Both the position numbers and the translations under genes were made by a program. Shown one piece after another: positions 46,511 through 55,547 of a stretch of DNA of 64,000 bases. Within the stretch, counting starts at the first letter, position 1. Every line of letters begins with the position of its first letter. Origin of the DNA: Sphingomonadales bacterium (GTDB lineage: Bacteria > Bacteroidota > Bacteroidia > NS11-12g > UBA955); assembly GCA_016872175.1 (NCBI GenBank), contig VHBA01000004.1:1-64000 (forward strand). The letters run 5' to 3'. A model generated the notes under the pieces. That model was not told the origin of the DNA, ran no database searches, and saw nothing but the letters and a program-made list of their open reading frames with translations.

Positions 46511-49500
46511 TTAAAAATCAAGTCCCATACTCAGATAGTGCATGGATCTTTCCCAGCGGCCTTCCTGCAAACCGCGGGCTCTGTCATACTTTACAAAATA
46601 TCCAAGTATTCTTGACCTTACACCATATCCAACTCCCAAAAGCCAAGGGTTTCTGCGCGAAGTGATTGACATCGTATAGTTGGGTGTGCTGAGGTATTTT
46701 GTATTGTATGAATTTTCATTGTCAGCAGGCGATTTTCCTGTAAAGGCACAACCAGCGTCTGCAAAAGCTGTTAAAGTAAAGTGCTTGAGAAATTCAGATG
46801 CAAGTGGGCGTTTGTATAACATTTTCATTACGGGTAAACGCAGCTCGGAATTACTAACCACATAGCTATGTCCCATTCTGGCTCCTCTGTAAAATCCGCG
46901 CAGGTTACAAACCCAGGTTTGAAACAGAATTCCGTCGGGATTGAGGAAAACCGGTTTGTCAGGTAGTTGGTTTTTTTGAATCCAGTTTTCTACACCACCC
47001 AGATAAAAACCATTTTTATGTCTACCTAAATTATAAGCACCTGCTATTCTTTGAGCAAAGGTAATACTCCGCCAAACCGGAATATAGAACCTCATGTCAG
47101 ATTCTGACCAAATTAAAGCATCTTTATTTGAAGGCGAAAGATAACTGTTTAGGCCAAACTTAATCTTATTTCCGTCAATTTGATTGAGACCTGAACTCAC
47201 ACTGTTGTCAAATAAAATTTCAAGTTTGTTGGTCCAATAGTTTTTTATAAAATCATTAATTTCAAGAGTCTGTTTTTCAGTGATTTTTGTGATGATGGTC
47301 TCCTGTCGCCAGCCCGTTGTGTATGAGTATCTGAGGCGTTCATCGGTCGGCAGCATAATCTTGTATTCAATCAATTGAGTTGCATATTGCTGATACAGAT
47401 TTGGAACATTATCAAATTTTCTTATTCTTCTGAAATAGCTTAATTCATGGTCCATTAATCCTGCAAAATAGCCTGTTTTAAAATGAAAATCCGTGTAGGC
47501 TAGATCCAAACTGCTTCTTGCACCGGCTTCAATGTTTATATTTCGCTGCAAATCTGAAAGTGAAATTCTTAAATAGGGCATCAGCCAGGGGTTTCTCATT
47601 ACCATCATAGGAACATTGTTATCGTATAGATACGTCCCAATGTTTTTGTTGTCCAGCTGTGTAACAATAAAGTCAGGTAAAATAGGATTGAGATTAGTAC
47701 TTGGTTTTGGGATAGGCTTTTTTACTTCATCAACTTGAATACCTGCACTGTAATCAACTTCGGGAAAACCTGTCTGATATCTGTAAGCCCTGCCATTATT
47801 GCCTACTGCCTTTTGCAATGTGTCTGGATTAGACGTTCTTATGGAATTATCCAATCTTTTATCCAGTCGGAAAATAATCGACTTATCTTTCCATTTAACT
47901 GTATATTCGACTGCCGGTACCTCTGTAATCTCGTTTAATGGGTTTTCATTTACACTACCTGTGAAAATGGTATTTCGGTTATTTATTTTCACCAGTTCTA
48001 CAAACATACTTCTATCGCCTGAAATAGCCTGACAAGCAACGGATCTCGCATAATTGGTGAGTCCTTGGGGAGGCAAGTACCGGTTGATGTTTGTAAACCA
48101 TGCATTTTGCAAACCATTTAAATCAGATAAAAATCCCAGCATACTATCATTTAACAGGATGGGAGAACGAATGGATTGCGGTCTGTCAAATTGCGTCAGC
48201 CTTGTAACCTTGTCCTCATTTTTTTTGTACAGGTTCTGGATATTATCAGACGAACTTGCTGTGTAAATTAAATCTTTATTTTTCAGGTAAAGCAAATTGT
48301 TCTCATGCAATGAGTCATGGGTGATTTGCACAAAATCGCCTCCTGAGAGTGATACGCTGTAAACATCAGCAATGCCGTCTTTCACGCCGGAAAAGACTAT
48401 ATTTTGCTGTGAAGGAAGTAAGGCAAAATCATTTACTGCTAAAAAACCATTGAAGGAAAGTTTTGAAAGTATTTTACCATGTAGATTATAGGTTATAAGC
48501 GCGTAATTTCCTTTTTCAAATGTCAGCACATACAACCTATTATCTTTCCATTTTACCTTTGGAATACTGTTATCAACTATTTGGTTGAGAACCTTTAGTC
48601 CACCATTATATATCTTTTTAACCCGGTTAGTTTCTAAAAAACACAACCAAACAGAAAATTTCCCGTGATCTTGGGTTACAAGCGACAAAACCTTGCCATT
48701 TTCATTTAAATCCATGCCCGAAATATCCAGTCTGTTGATTTTTGCTGGAATTTGCGCTTTGCCTTTGGGCAGCACCATGCGGGTTTTACTTTCAAATTCC
48801 CTTATATACTTACCTTTCCATTCTGCCAAAAAATCAGTCAACTGATTTTTTGTATAGTAGGAAATTCCTGCTTCTGCCGAATGGGTATAGCGAGCAATAA
48901 ACATAATGCCCGATACTACATCAATTCCATATTTTTCAATTATATACCTCCAGATACTTCGTCCCAGCAAAACTTGCTGATCGCGATTTAATTCATTAAA
49001 ATTTTTAAAATTACCAGCTTCAAACCCATCGCGAATTGCCGTTTCCTGTTCAGCCCCCCAGCCGTCGGCTATCAGGGTGCTTAGACCTTCGGTAAACCAG
49101 TAGGGCAGAGCAGGGCTTTTAAGTCGTGCAAACCTATCCTGTAAGGTTCCTCCGAATACCATTTCACGTATCATAAAATCGCTGAGTCCTTTAAGAATCT
49201 GTGTAGAAAAAACAGCGTAATCTCCATTAAAATAAATGGGCAATGCCTCCGCAGGAATAAAGGTAATCCCACCGGAATGCCATTGTGGATTAACATATCC
49301 GATGTTGTTTTGCTTATAGTCGCTTAAGCTCCCGTAAACCATAAACTGGGGCCTGTTAGACGGTTTGTATCCTAGTAAATTTTCCAACTTAGGTAAATAT
49401 GCTGAAATCTTTTTTTCTGCAAATCCAACAACTTTTTTAAGTTGTGTGTCATTGTAAAGCAAATCCGCATTTTCACCCTCAAAAGCCAGCCAGTGAAACT

Positions 49501-49615
49501 TTTTGAACTGCACACGGTTTTGTCCGAATTCTGTGTAAATTCCTTGTGCCTTGCAAAACAAACAGCATGAAAACAAGTACCAACCGAATACTGTGCGCAA
49601 TAAACTCATCAGCAT
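46511..49615 (-). CDS. Exported protein: degenerate gluzincin-like domain, propeller and C-terminal outer-membrane barrel
   Basis: 1034 residues with a signal peptide (LLRTVFGWYLFSCCLFCKAQ). Residues about 40-260 resemble the peptidase MA/gluzincin arrangement: PYWFTEGLSTLIADGW (171-186) is the usual third-ligand helix, but the expected HExxH helix reads IREMVF at 149-154, so both His are lost. Residues about 300-560 look like a TolB/DPP-type propeller (LNGLQNAWF, DGIADVYSVSL). From about 650 the chain turns into beta strands ending MGLDF with a terminal Phe, like an outer-membrane barrel (surface-antigen type). A role in envelope biogenesis is possible, but no function is known to me. It faces rocD divergently. 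Confidence 0.75.
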   Translation of the reverse strand: MLMSLLRTVFGWYLFSCCLFCKAQGIYTEFGQNRVQFKKFHWLAFEGENADLLYNDTQLKKVVGFAEKKISAYLPKLENLLGYKPSNRPQFMVYGSLSDYKQNNIGYVNPQWHSGGITFIPAEALPIYFNGDYAVFSTQILKGLSDFMIREMVFGGTLQDRFARLKSPALPYWFTEGLSTLIADGWGAEQETAIRDGFEAGNFKNFNELNRDQQVLLGRSIWRYIIEKYGIDVVSGIMFIARYTHSAEAGISYYTKNQLTDFLAEWKGKYIREFESKTRMVLPKGKAQIPAKINRLDISGMDLNENGKVLSLVTQDHGKFSVWLCFLETNRVKKIYNGGLKVLNQIVDNSIPKVKWKDNRLYVLTFEKGNYALITYNLHGKILSKLSFNGFLAVNDFALLPSQQNIVFSGVKDGIADVYSVSLSGGDFVQITHDSLHENNLLYLKNKDLIYTASSSDNIQNLYKKNEDKVTRLTQFDRPQSIRSPILLNDSMLGFLSDLNGLQNAWFTNINRYLPPQGLTNYARSVACQAISGDRSMFVELVKINNRNTIFTGSVNENPLNEITEVPAVEYTVKWKDKSIIFRLDKRLDNSIRTSNPDTLQKAVGNNGRAYRYQTGFPEVDYSAGIQVDEVKKPIPKPSTNLNPILPDFIVTQLDNKNIGTYLYDNNVPMMVMRNPWLMPYLRISLSDLQRNINIEAGARSSLDLAYTDFHFKTGYFAGLMDHELSYFRRIRKFDNVPNLYQQYATQLIEYKIMLPTDERLRYSYTTGWRQETIITKITEKQTLEINDFIKNYWTNKLEILFDNSVSSGLNQIDGNKIKFGLNSYLSPSNKDALIWSESDMRFYIPVWRSITFAQRIAGAYNLGRHKNGFYLGGVENWIQKNQLPDKPVFLNPDGILFQTWVCNLRGFYRGARMGHSYVVSNSELRLPVMKMLYKRPLASEFLKHFTLTAFADAGCAFTGKSPADNENSYNTKYLSTPNYTMSITSRRNPWLLGVGYGVRSRILGYFVKYDRARGLQEGRWERSMHYLSMGLDF

Positions 49616-49649
49616 TGCAATTTACAAAAGAAATCCATCATGTATAAAC

Positions 49650-49657
49650 TAATTTTG
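49650..49657 (+). promoter_or_regulatory. -7 promoter element of rocD (TAATTTTG)
   Basis: An exact TAnnTTTG match; CCGT separates it from the ATG at 49662. Confidence 0.55.
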
Positions 49658-49661
49658 CCGT

Positions 49662-50909
49662 ATGAAGCATGATAGCATAACCGGTTTGTCAGGAGAATTT
49701 ATAGATTTGGAAAACAGATACGGCGTTCACAATTATCATCCACTACCGGTAGTGCTTGCAAAGGGGGAAGGTGTTTGGTTATGGGATGTTAAAGGTAAAA
49801 AATATCTAGATTTTTTATCTGCATACTCTGCTGTAAATCAAGGTCATGCGCATCCTGAAATCTTGGAGGCACTGTGCAAACAGGCTGGAAAATTAACACT
49901 AACAAGCAGGGCTTTTCACAATGATCAGCTTGGGCCTTATGAAAAATTCATGACAGAAACTTTTGGCTATGATCGCATACTGCCAATGAATACAGGTGTG
50001 GAGGCTTCCGAATCGGCTGTAAAACTGTCAAGAAAGTGGGGTTATGAGGTTAAAGGCGTATCTGAGAATAAAGCCAATATAGTTTTTGCCGCCGGTAATT
50101 TTTGGGGAAGAAGTATTGCAGCAGTTTCGTCGAGTACAGATAAAAACAGCAGAAATAATTTTGGTCCGTTTGTGCCGGGATTTGATATCATACCTTACAA
50201 TGATTTAAACGCACTGGAAGAAATTTGCAGTAATAACAATACGGTAGCATTCATGGTAGAGCCAATACAGGGTGAGGCCGGAGTAATTATCCCTGATAAT
50301 GGCTATCTTAAAGGTGTTAGGGATATATGCACACGACACAATGTTCTATTTATTGCCGATGAAGTGCAAACAGGCCTGGGGAGAACCGGTACGATGACTT
50401 GTTGCGAGCAGGAAGGTGTAAAGCCCGATCTGCTTGTTTTAGGAAAAGCCTTGGGGGGAGGTGTTTATCCGGTCAGTGCTGTGTTGGGGAGAAATGATGT
50501 AATGGAATTGCTCAAGCCGGGGCAACATGGCAGTACTTTTGGCGGAAACCCACTCGCATGTGCGGTGGCTATGGCATCAGTCAGGGTTCTGCAGAATGAA
50601 GATTTATGCCGCAATGCTAGAGAAATGGGGCAGATATTTAGGATGGAATTGCAAAATTTGGAAAGTCCTGTAGTTAAAACGGTCAGGGGCGCAGGTTTGC
50701 TAAATGCCATTGAAATTAGGCCTTATGGAAAAAACAGAACAGCCTGGGATGTTTGTATATCAATGCTGAAGAAAGGTTTGTTGGCAAAACAGACCCATCA
50801 GCACATTATAAGGTTTGCTCCGCCGCTTATTATTAACAAAAAACAAATACTGGATGCTTGCGATATCATCAAATCAGTGATATTGGAAGAAGAAAAACAC
50901 AATATTTGA
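49662..50909 (+). CDS. rocD: Ornithine--oxo-acid aminotransferase
   Basis: 415 residues of class III aminotransferase. Ornithine aminotransferase features are [14 protein letters not shown] at the N-terminus, [16 protein letters not shown], the PLP-binding [12 protein letters not shown] and the Schiff-base lysine in [18 protein letters not shown]. It converts ornithine and 2-oxoglutarate to glutamate-5-semialdehyde and glutamate, linking arginine and proline metabolism. Full length, cytoplasmic. Confidence 0.93.
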   Translation: MKHDSITGLSGEFIDLENRYGVHNYHPLPVVLAKGEGVWLWDVKGKKYLDFLSAYSAVNQGHAHPEILEALCKQAGKLTLTSRAFHNDQLGPYEKFMTETFGYDRILPMNTGVEASESAVKLSRKWGYEVKGVSENKANIVFAAGNFWGRSIAAVSSSTDKNSRNNFGPFVPGFDIIPYNDLNALEEICSNNNTVAFMVEPIQGEAGVIIPDNGYLKGVRDICTRHNVLFIADEVQTGLGRTGTMTCCEQEGVKPDLLVLGKALGGGVYPVSAVLGRNDVMELLKPGQHGSTFGGNPLACAVAMASVRVLQNEDLCRNAREMGQIFRMELQNLESPVVKTVRGAGLLNAIEIRPYGKNRTAWDVCISMLKKGLLAKQTHQHIIRFAPPLIINKKQILDACDIIKSVILEEEKHNI

Positions 50910-50974
50910 ATTTTTATTGATAAAATGTGGGATAATTGCGAAGGAAATTCATTTGAAAGATACCTCAAAAGCCA

Positions 50975-50982
50975 TATTTTCG
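50975..50982 (+). promoter_or_regulatory. Possible -7 promoter element of the OmpA-family gene (TATTTTCG)
   Basis: Seven of eight positions match TAnnTTTG, 10 bases before the ATG at 50993. Confidence 0.35.
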
Positions 50983-50992
50983 CACAAAAATC

Positions 50993-52210
50993 ATGATGAA
51001 AAACCATTGTGTTCTTGCTGTAATCCTTTTGGGATTGATGTATTCATCAACAGCTTGGTCTCAGACCACAAACCCTAGACCTGCTCAGCCCCGGCCAGCT
51101 GCTAACAAGCCCAAACCACCGAAGGAAATTGCTCCTGCTGTGCAGATTTACTTCGATTTCAATAAATCGACTCTAAAAAAAGCAGAGATTGAAAAATTGG
51201 AGAAGCTGCTGGAAGATTTGAAGTCAAAGAGTGAATATAAAATGATGCTGACCGGTCATACAGATAGCACCGGAAACGACGATTACAACATGCAGCTATC
51301 TCAGCGCCGTGTGGATGAGGTTTACGACTGGCTAATGGAAAGAGATATTGACACTTCAGTTGTTGGTCGTGTTTATTTCGGTCGCTCAAAACCCCGTGAA
51401 AAAAATGAGGGTGATGAGGAGAAAAAAGCCAAAAATCGCCGTGTTGAAATCACAATTATTGAGAAGCCGGCACCACCACCGCCACCACCGCCACCACCAC
51501 CCAAAGATACTTGTGTGAAAGACACAACTGTGTTTATTGGGCAAGGTGTCTCTATTACTTTAAATCGCTGTGATTATTTCCGCATGTGCAGAAATAGCAA
51601 TGCCTGCGTTTCTATAGATCGTAAGTCTGACCTTGAAGAGATTTTCGAAAGTGGTACTCCGCTGAAAACGCAGAAAGGCGATGGATTTAACTGGGCAGGA
51701 ATTTACAATATTAAAATGGCAGGCGATACATGTCTTAAAAAACCTGCAAGCTTTTCAGTGAGTCTTGATCTTGAAACATATAAAAAAGCCAAACTAAGCG
51801 TTTACAAGCCTAAAGGTGAAGATTATTTGGAACAGGATAAATCGGTGCGTGTTAATATGGCAAAAACCAAAGACAATATTAAAGTGACTCTTCCGCTCAA
51901 ATGTCCCGGTCAAATCAATCTTTGTGGTGTTACCGGTAAAAGCAAAGTCGCAGCCTTCAAGGATAAAAGCTCTAAAATCAAAGATATTTATGTGGTAACT
52001 TATGAACCGCCTACCATAATCCCTGCTACCAAAAAAGGAAGCAAATGGTATGTGAATTATGGTAACATACAGGATGGTAAGTTATTCTTGGTACTTAATG
52101 ATGGTGAAACAGTGGTTAAAGATGTTGATCTTAATGGTATACGCAAAACCAAAACCCAAGGCGTACTGAGGAAAAAATATAAAATCAAGGCCAAACATAT
52201 CAAGCGCTAA
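50993..52210 (+). CDS. OmpA-family protein with polyproline linker and unknown C-terminal domain
   Basis: 405 residues with a signal peptide (MMKNHCVLAVILLGLMYSSTAWSQ). Residues about 47-158 form an OmpA-like peptidoglycan-binding domain: IYFDFNKSTLKKAEI, LTGHTDSTGNDDYNMQLSQRRVDEVYDWL and KAKNRRVEITI. It is followed by a run of ten Pro (51473-51502) and about 230 residues unlike any family I know, containing KDTCVKDT and four or more Cys. It is therefore an N-terminal OmpA domain with a C-terminal extension, the reverse of usual porins. It sits just upstream of nuoI but is functionally unrelated as far as visible. Confidence 0.85.
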   Translation: MMKNHCVLAVILLGLMYSSTAWSQTTNPRPAQPRPAANKPKPPKEIAPAVQIYFDFNKSTLKKAEIEKLEKLLEDLKSKSEYKMMLTGHTDSTGNDDYNMQLSQRRVDEVYDWLMERDIDTSVVGRVYFGRSKPREKNEGDEEKKAKNRRVEITIIEKPAPPPPPPPPPPKDTCVKDTTVFIGQGVSITLNRCDYFRMCRNSNACVSIDRKSDLEEIFESGTPLKTQKGDGFNWAGIYNIKMAGDTCLKKPASFSVSLDLETYKKAKLSVYKPKGEDYLEQDKSVRVNMAKTKDNIKVTLPLKCPGQINLCGVTGKSKVAAFKDKSSKIKDIYVVTYEPPTIIPATKKGSKWYVNYGNIQDGKLFLVLNDGETVVKDVDLNGIRKTKTQGVLRKKYKIKAKHIKR

Positions 52211-52243
52211 TCCGATTTATTAGGTGTCGTTTGGAATTGTAGT

Positions 52244-52783
52244 ATGGAACCGTTAACCCAGAGAAGTAAGCAGGTTGTCAATAAAAAGATGACCTTCATG
52301 GAAAGGATTTATTTGCCTGCTATTCTGCATGGTATGTGGATTACTTTCAGCCATTTTTTCAAAAAAAAAGCTACTGTAAGTTATCCCGATGTACTAAGGC
52401 CAATTGCCCCTGTATACAGAGGACAGCATGTTTTGAAGCGGGATGAAGAAGGTAAAGAAAGGTGCACGGCCTGCGGTTTATGTGCTGTAGCCTGCCCCGC
52501 AGAAGCCATTACTATGATTGCAGCAGAAGCTAAGCCGGAAGAATCACATTTGTACAGAGAAGAAAAATATGCAGCTACCTACGAAATCAATATGCTACGC
52601 TGCATTTTCTGTGGCTTGTGTGAGGAAGCTTGTCCCAAAGAGGCAATATTTCTTACCGACCGAATTGTAGACGCTGAATATAACAGAGGCAGTTTTATAT
52701 ATGGGAAAGACAAATTGGTAGAGCCTGTGGACGATAGAGTCGACGTATCAAAAAGACAAGTGTGGACATATCAAAATCAGTAA
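52244..52783 (+). CDS. nuoI: NADH-quinone oxidoreductase subunit NuoI
   Basis: 179 residues with two 4Fe-4S ferredoxin motifs, CTACGLCAVACP and CIFCGLCEEACP, spaced as in complex I. The basic N-terminus (RSKQVVNKKMTFMERIYLPAIL) is the membrane-proximal amphipathic part. It carries clusters N6a/N6b between NuoG and NuoB. It is the first complex I gene of this cluster; nuoA to nuoH are not upstream. 33 bases separate it from the OmpA gene and no clear promoter is seen in that gap. Confidence 0.94.
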   Translation: MEPLTQRSKQVVNKKMTFMERIYLPAILHGMWITFSHFFKKKATVSYPDVLRPIAPVYRGQHVLKRDEEGKERCTACGLCAVACPAEAITMIAAEAKPEESHLYREEKYAATYEINMLRCIFCGLCEEACPKEAIFLTDRIVDAEYNRGSFIYGKDKLVEPVDDRVDVSKRQVWTYQNQ

Positions 52784-52784
52784 C

Positions 52785-53330
52785 ATGCTATTATCATTAT
52801 TAGGACTTCCCCCGGCGTTTCTTATTCTTTCTTTTATTACCATTCTTTGTGCTTTGTATGTCGTAACCAATAACAATCCGGTTTACAGTGTGCTGGCGCT
52901 TATTCTAACATTTTTTAGTATTTCTGCACATTACATTTTGTTAAATGCACAATTTTTGGCCGTGGTCAATCTTATTGTTTATGCGGGTGCGATTATGGTG
53001 CTTTTTCTTTTTGTACTTATGCTTCTTAACCTAAACAAAGAGAATGAACCATTAATAAAAACGGGATGGTACGTAGCAGCTGCTATTTCTGCTGGATTAC
53101 TTCTGGTTATTCTTGCTGCTGCATTACACCGCTCTTCAGAGAGTATCATGCAAAATCCTTCCCAAGACATTGGGTTGGTCAAAAATCTAGGGAAGGTGTT
53201 ATTCACAGATTATCTTGTCCCCTTTGAATTATCCGGTATATTGTTCCTTGCAGCTATGGTAGGTGCAGTGCTGCTTGGGAAAAAACAAAGCGCCGAAGAA
53301 ATCAGTACTTCAGAAACATCAGAAAAATGA
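52785..53330 (+). CDS. nuoJ: NADH-quinone oxidoreductase subunit NuoJ
   Basis: 181 residues with five membrane helices; [21 protein letters not shown] and [20 protein letters not shown] are the standard NuoJ segments. It forms part of the E-channel region of the membrane arm. It starts 1 base after nuoI and overlaps nuoK by 4. Confidence 0.93.
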   Translation: MLLSLLGLPPAFLILSFITILCALYVVTNNNPVYSVLALILTFFSISAHYILLNAQFLAVVNLIVYAGAIMVLFLFVLMLLNLNKENEPLIKTGWYVAAAISAGLLLVILAAALHRSSESIMQNPSQDIGLVKNLGKVLFTDYLVPFELSGILFLAAMVGAVLLGKKQSAEEISTSETSEK

Positions 53331-53653
53331 ACCCCGATTCTATTTTTAACGCATTAGATATCAGTCATTACATTTACCTCAGCAGTGTGCTGTTTTGTAT
53401 TGGTTTATTTGGTGTTTTGACACGCAGAAATGCCATTGTGCTGCTTATGTGCATTGAATTGATGCTAAATGCTGTAAACCTGCTGTTTGTGGCATTTTCA
53501 TCTTACATGGGAGACACCGCAGGCCAGCAGTTTGTTTTTTTTATTATGGTAGTGGCTGCTGCAGAAGCCGCTGTGGGTCTTGCTATTATAGTGATGATAT
53601 ACAGAAATACCAGAAGCACGGATGTAGGGTTGTTTGTTAAACTGAAAGGCTGA
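53327..53653 (+). CDS. nuoK: NADH-quinone oxidoreductase subunit NuoK
   Basis: 108 residues, three helices. [21 protein letters not shown] holds the conserved membrane Glu, and [15 protein letters not shown] the second. It transmits the conformational change of quinone reduction to the antiporter-like subunits. Overlaps nuoJ by 4 bases and nuoL by 1. Confidence 0.94.
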   Translation: MNPDSIFNALDISHYIYLSSVLFCIGLFGVLTRRNAIVLLMCIELMLNAVNLLFVAFSSYMGDTAGQQFVFFIMVVAAAEAAVGLAIIVMIYRNTRSTDVGLFVKLKG

Positions 53654-55545
53654 TGAATATTCTCCTTATCATTTTACTTTCTCCCTTTTTTGGATTCCTG
53701 TTTTCAGGATTGGCAGGGAAGTACTTATCAGAAAAATTAACCGGCTGGATTTCCTCCCTAAGCTTACTCGTATCCTTTATTATTTCACTTCAGGTATTCA
53801 TGGGACTTGGTTCAGGTGCGGCTGCATTTGAATCAACAGGATTTACTTTTTTGGCCGTGGGAGATGTGTTTGTTGATTTCGCCATTCAGGCAGATCGTTT
53901 AACCTCTATAATGATGTTGGTTATCACGGGTATCGGCTTTCTTATACATGTTTATTCTATTGCCTACATGCATGGAGATGCAGGTTTCTATAAGTTTTTT
54001 GCTTATCTGAATCTCTTTGTTTTCAATATGCTGGTACTGGTTATGGGAAGCAACTTCCTAATGCTGTTTTTTGGCTGGGAAGGTGTGGGACTTTGTTCAT
54101 ACTTGCTTATTGGTTTCTGGTACCGCAATGCTGAATACGGAAAAGCGGCACGCAAAGCATTTATCATGAACAGGATTGGTGATCTTGGCTTGCTGGTCGG
54201 ATTATTTCTCGTTATTGCAAATTGCAAATCCCTCAGCTATAGTGATGTTTTTACGGCTGCGAAATCCGGTGCATTGTCCACCGAGCTGGTTACTGCTATT
54301 TGTATATCATTCTTTATTGGTGCTATGGGCAAAAGTGCCCAGATTCCACTATACACATGGCTTCCGGATGCGATGGCCGGACCTACGCCGGTTTCAGCAC
54401 TCATCCACGCAGCTACTATGGTTACCGCAGGTGTCTACCTGGTAGTTCGTTGTAATGTTTTATTCGAAATGGCTCCGGCAGCGCAACAGCTCATCCTTTG
54501 GGTGGGCCTGGCAACAAGTATTTTGGCTGCACTGATTGGGCTCAAGCAAAATGACATCAAAAAAGTGCTTGCCTACAGTACGGTAAGCCAATTGGGTCTA
54601 ATGTTCATTGCACTGGGTGTGGGTGCATACTCAGCAGCTATGTTCCATTTGGTAACGCATGCTTTCTTCAAGGCTTTGCTGTTTCTGGGTTCGGGCAGTG
54701 TGATACACGGAATGGGAGGTGAACAGGATATTCGTAAAATGGGTGGATTAAAATCTCACATGCCCATTACTCATTACACTTTCCTCATCGGAACGCTGGC
54801 AATTAGCGGAATGCCTCTTTTAAGCGGTTTCTTCAGCAAAGACGAAATTTTGGCCATGGTGTTTGCTGAGCAGCCTGTGGTTTGGTTTCTGGCAGTTTGC
54901 AGTGCTTTGATTACCGGAATTTACATGTTCAGGGTTTTTATGGTGACTTTCCTGGGTGATTTCAGAGGAACCGAAGACCAGAAACATCATTTGCATGAAT
55001 CCCCGGTGCTCATTACCATGCCATTGCTGGCGCTTGCAGTGCTGAGTTTGGCGGGTGGGTTATTGAACCTGCCTGAACTTTTCACCCATGAACATTCACA
55101 ATGGTTAAAAACCTGGCTGGCACCTGTTTTAGGTACTTCTCAAGAAGGATTACACCATCCATCACATCAAACCGAATGGATTTTAATGGGAATAGCGGTG
55201 AGTGCTTTTGTTATAGCTTGGTTATTTACCAGAAATAAATACATCGCAAAATCATCGGTACCGGAATCAGACGAAGACATTCAGGGACTTGCAAAATGGC
55301 CTGCAGGCAAATTCTTTGTGGATGAATTGTATGATGGAGTATTTGTGAAAAGTATAGAAAAGGCAGGAAACGCAATGATCAATGCAGATAGTGGAGTTTT
55401 TTCTGCAGTCATGGATTGGGTCAGCGCCGGAATATCTTGGATTTCCGGTTTGTTTGGTAGAATTCAAAACGGCAGGATTCAATATTACCTGCTGTATATG
55501 GTAGTCGGCATTATACTGATGTTGGTCATTAATATTTTTAGATAA
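53653..55545 (+). CDS. nuoL: NADH-quinone oxidoreductase subunit NuoL
   Basis: 630 residues of antiporter-like subunit. The conserved FFGWEGVGLCSYLLIGFWY has the key Glu, and PDAMAGPTPVSALIHAATMVTAGVYL the Lys/His region. The long lateral helix lies at the C-terminus, after the soluble linker near residue 560. Proton translocation. Start overlaps the nuoK stop by one base. Confidence 0.95.
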   Translation: MNILLIILLSPFFGFLFSGLAGKYLSEKLTGWISSLSLLVSFIISLQVFMGLGSGAAAFESTGFTFLAVGDVFVDFAIQADRLTSIMMLVITGIGFLIHVYSIAYMHGDAGFYKFFAYLNLFVFNMLVLVMGSNFLMLFFGWEGVGLCSYLLIGFWYRNAEYGKAARKAFIMNRIGDLGLLVGLFLVIANCKSLSYSDVFTAAKSGALSTELVTAICISFFIGAMGKSAQIPLYTWLPDAMAGPTPVSALIHAATMVTAGVYLVVRCNVLFEMAPAAQQLILWVGLATSILAALIGLKQNDIKKVLAYSTVSQLGLMFIALGVGAYSAAMFHLVTHAFFKALLFLGSGSVIHGMGGEQDIRKMGGLKSHMPITHYTFLIGTLAISGMPLLSGFFSKDEILAMVFAEQPVVWFLAVCSALITGIYMFRVFMVTFLGDFRGTEDQKHHLHESPVLITMPLLALAVLSLAGGLLNLPELFTHEHSQWLKTWLAPVLGTSQEGLHHPSHQTEWILMGIAVSAFVIAWLFTRNKYIAKSSVPESDEDIQGLAKWPAGKFFVDELYDGVFVKSIEKAGNAMINADSGVFSAVMDWVSAGISWISGLFGRIQNGRIQYYLLYMVVGIILMLVINIFR

Positions 55546-55547
55546 TC

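Noticed and set aside
51473-51502. Polyproline codon run as a phase-variable repeat
   Set aside because: The codons are mixed rather than one pure unit, and a triplet repeat would not shift the frame.
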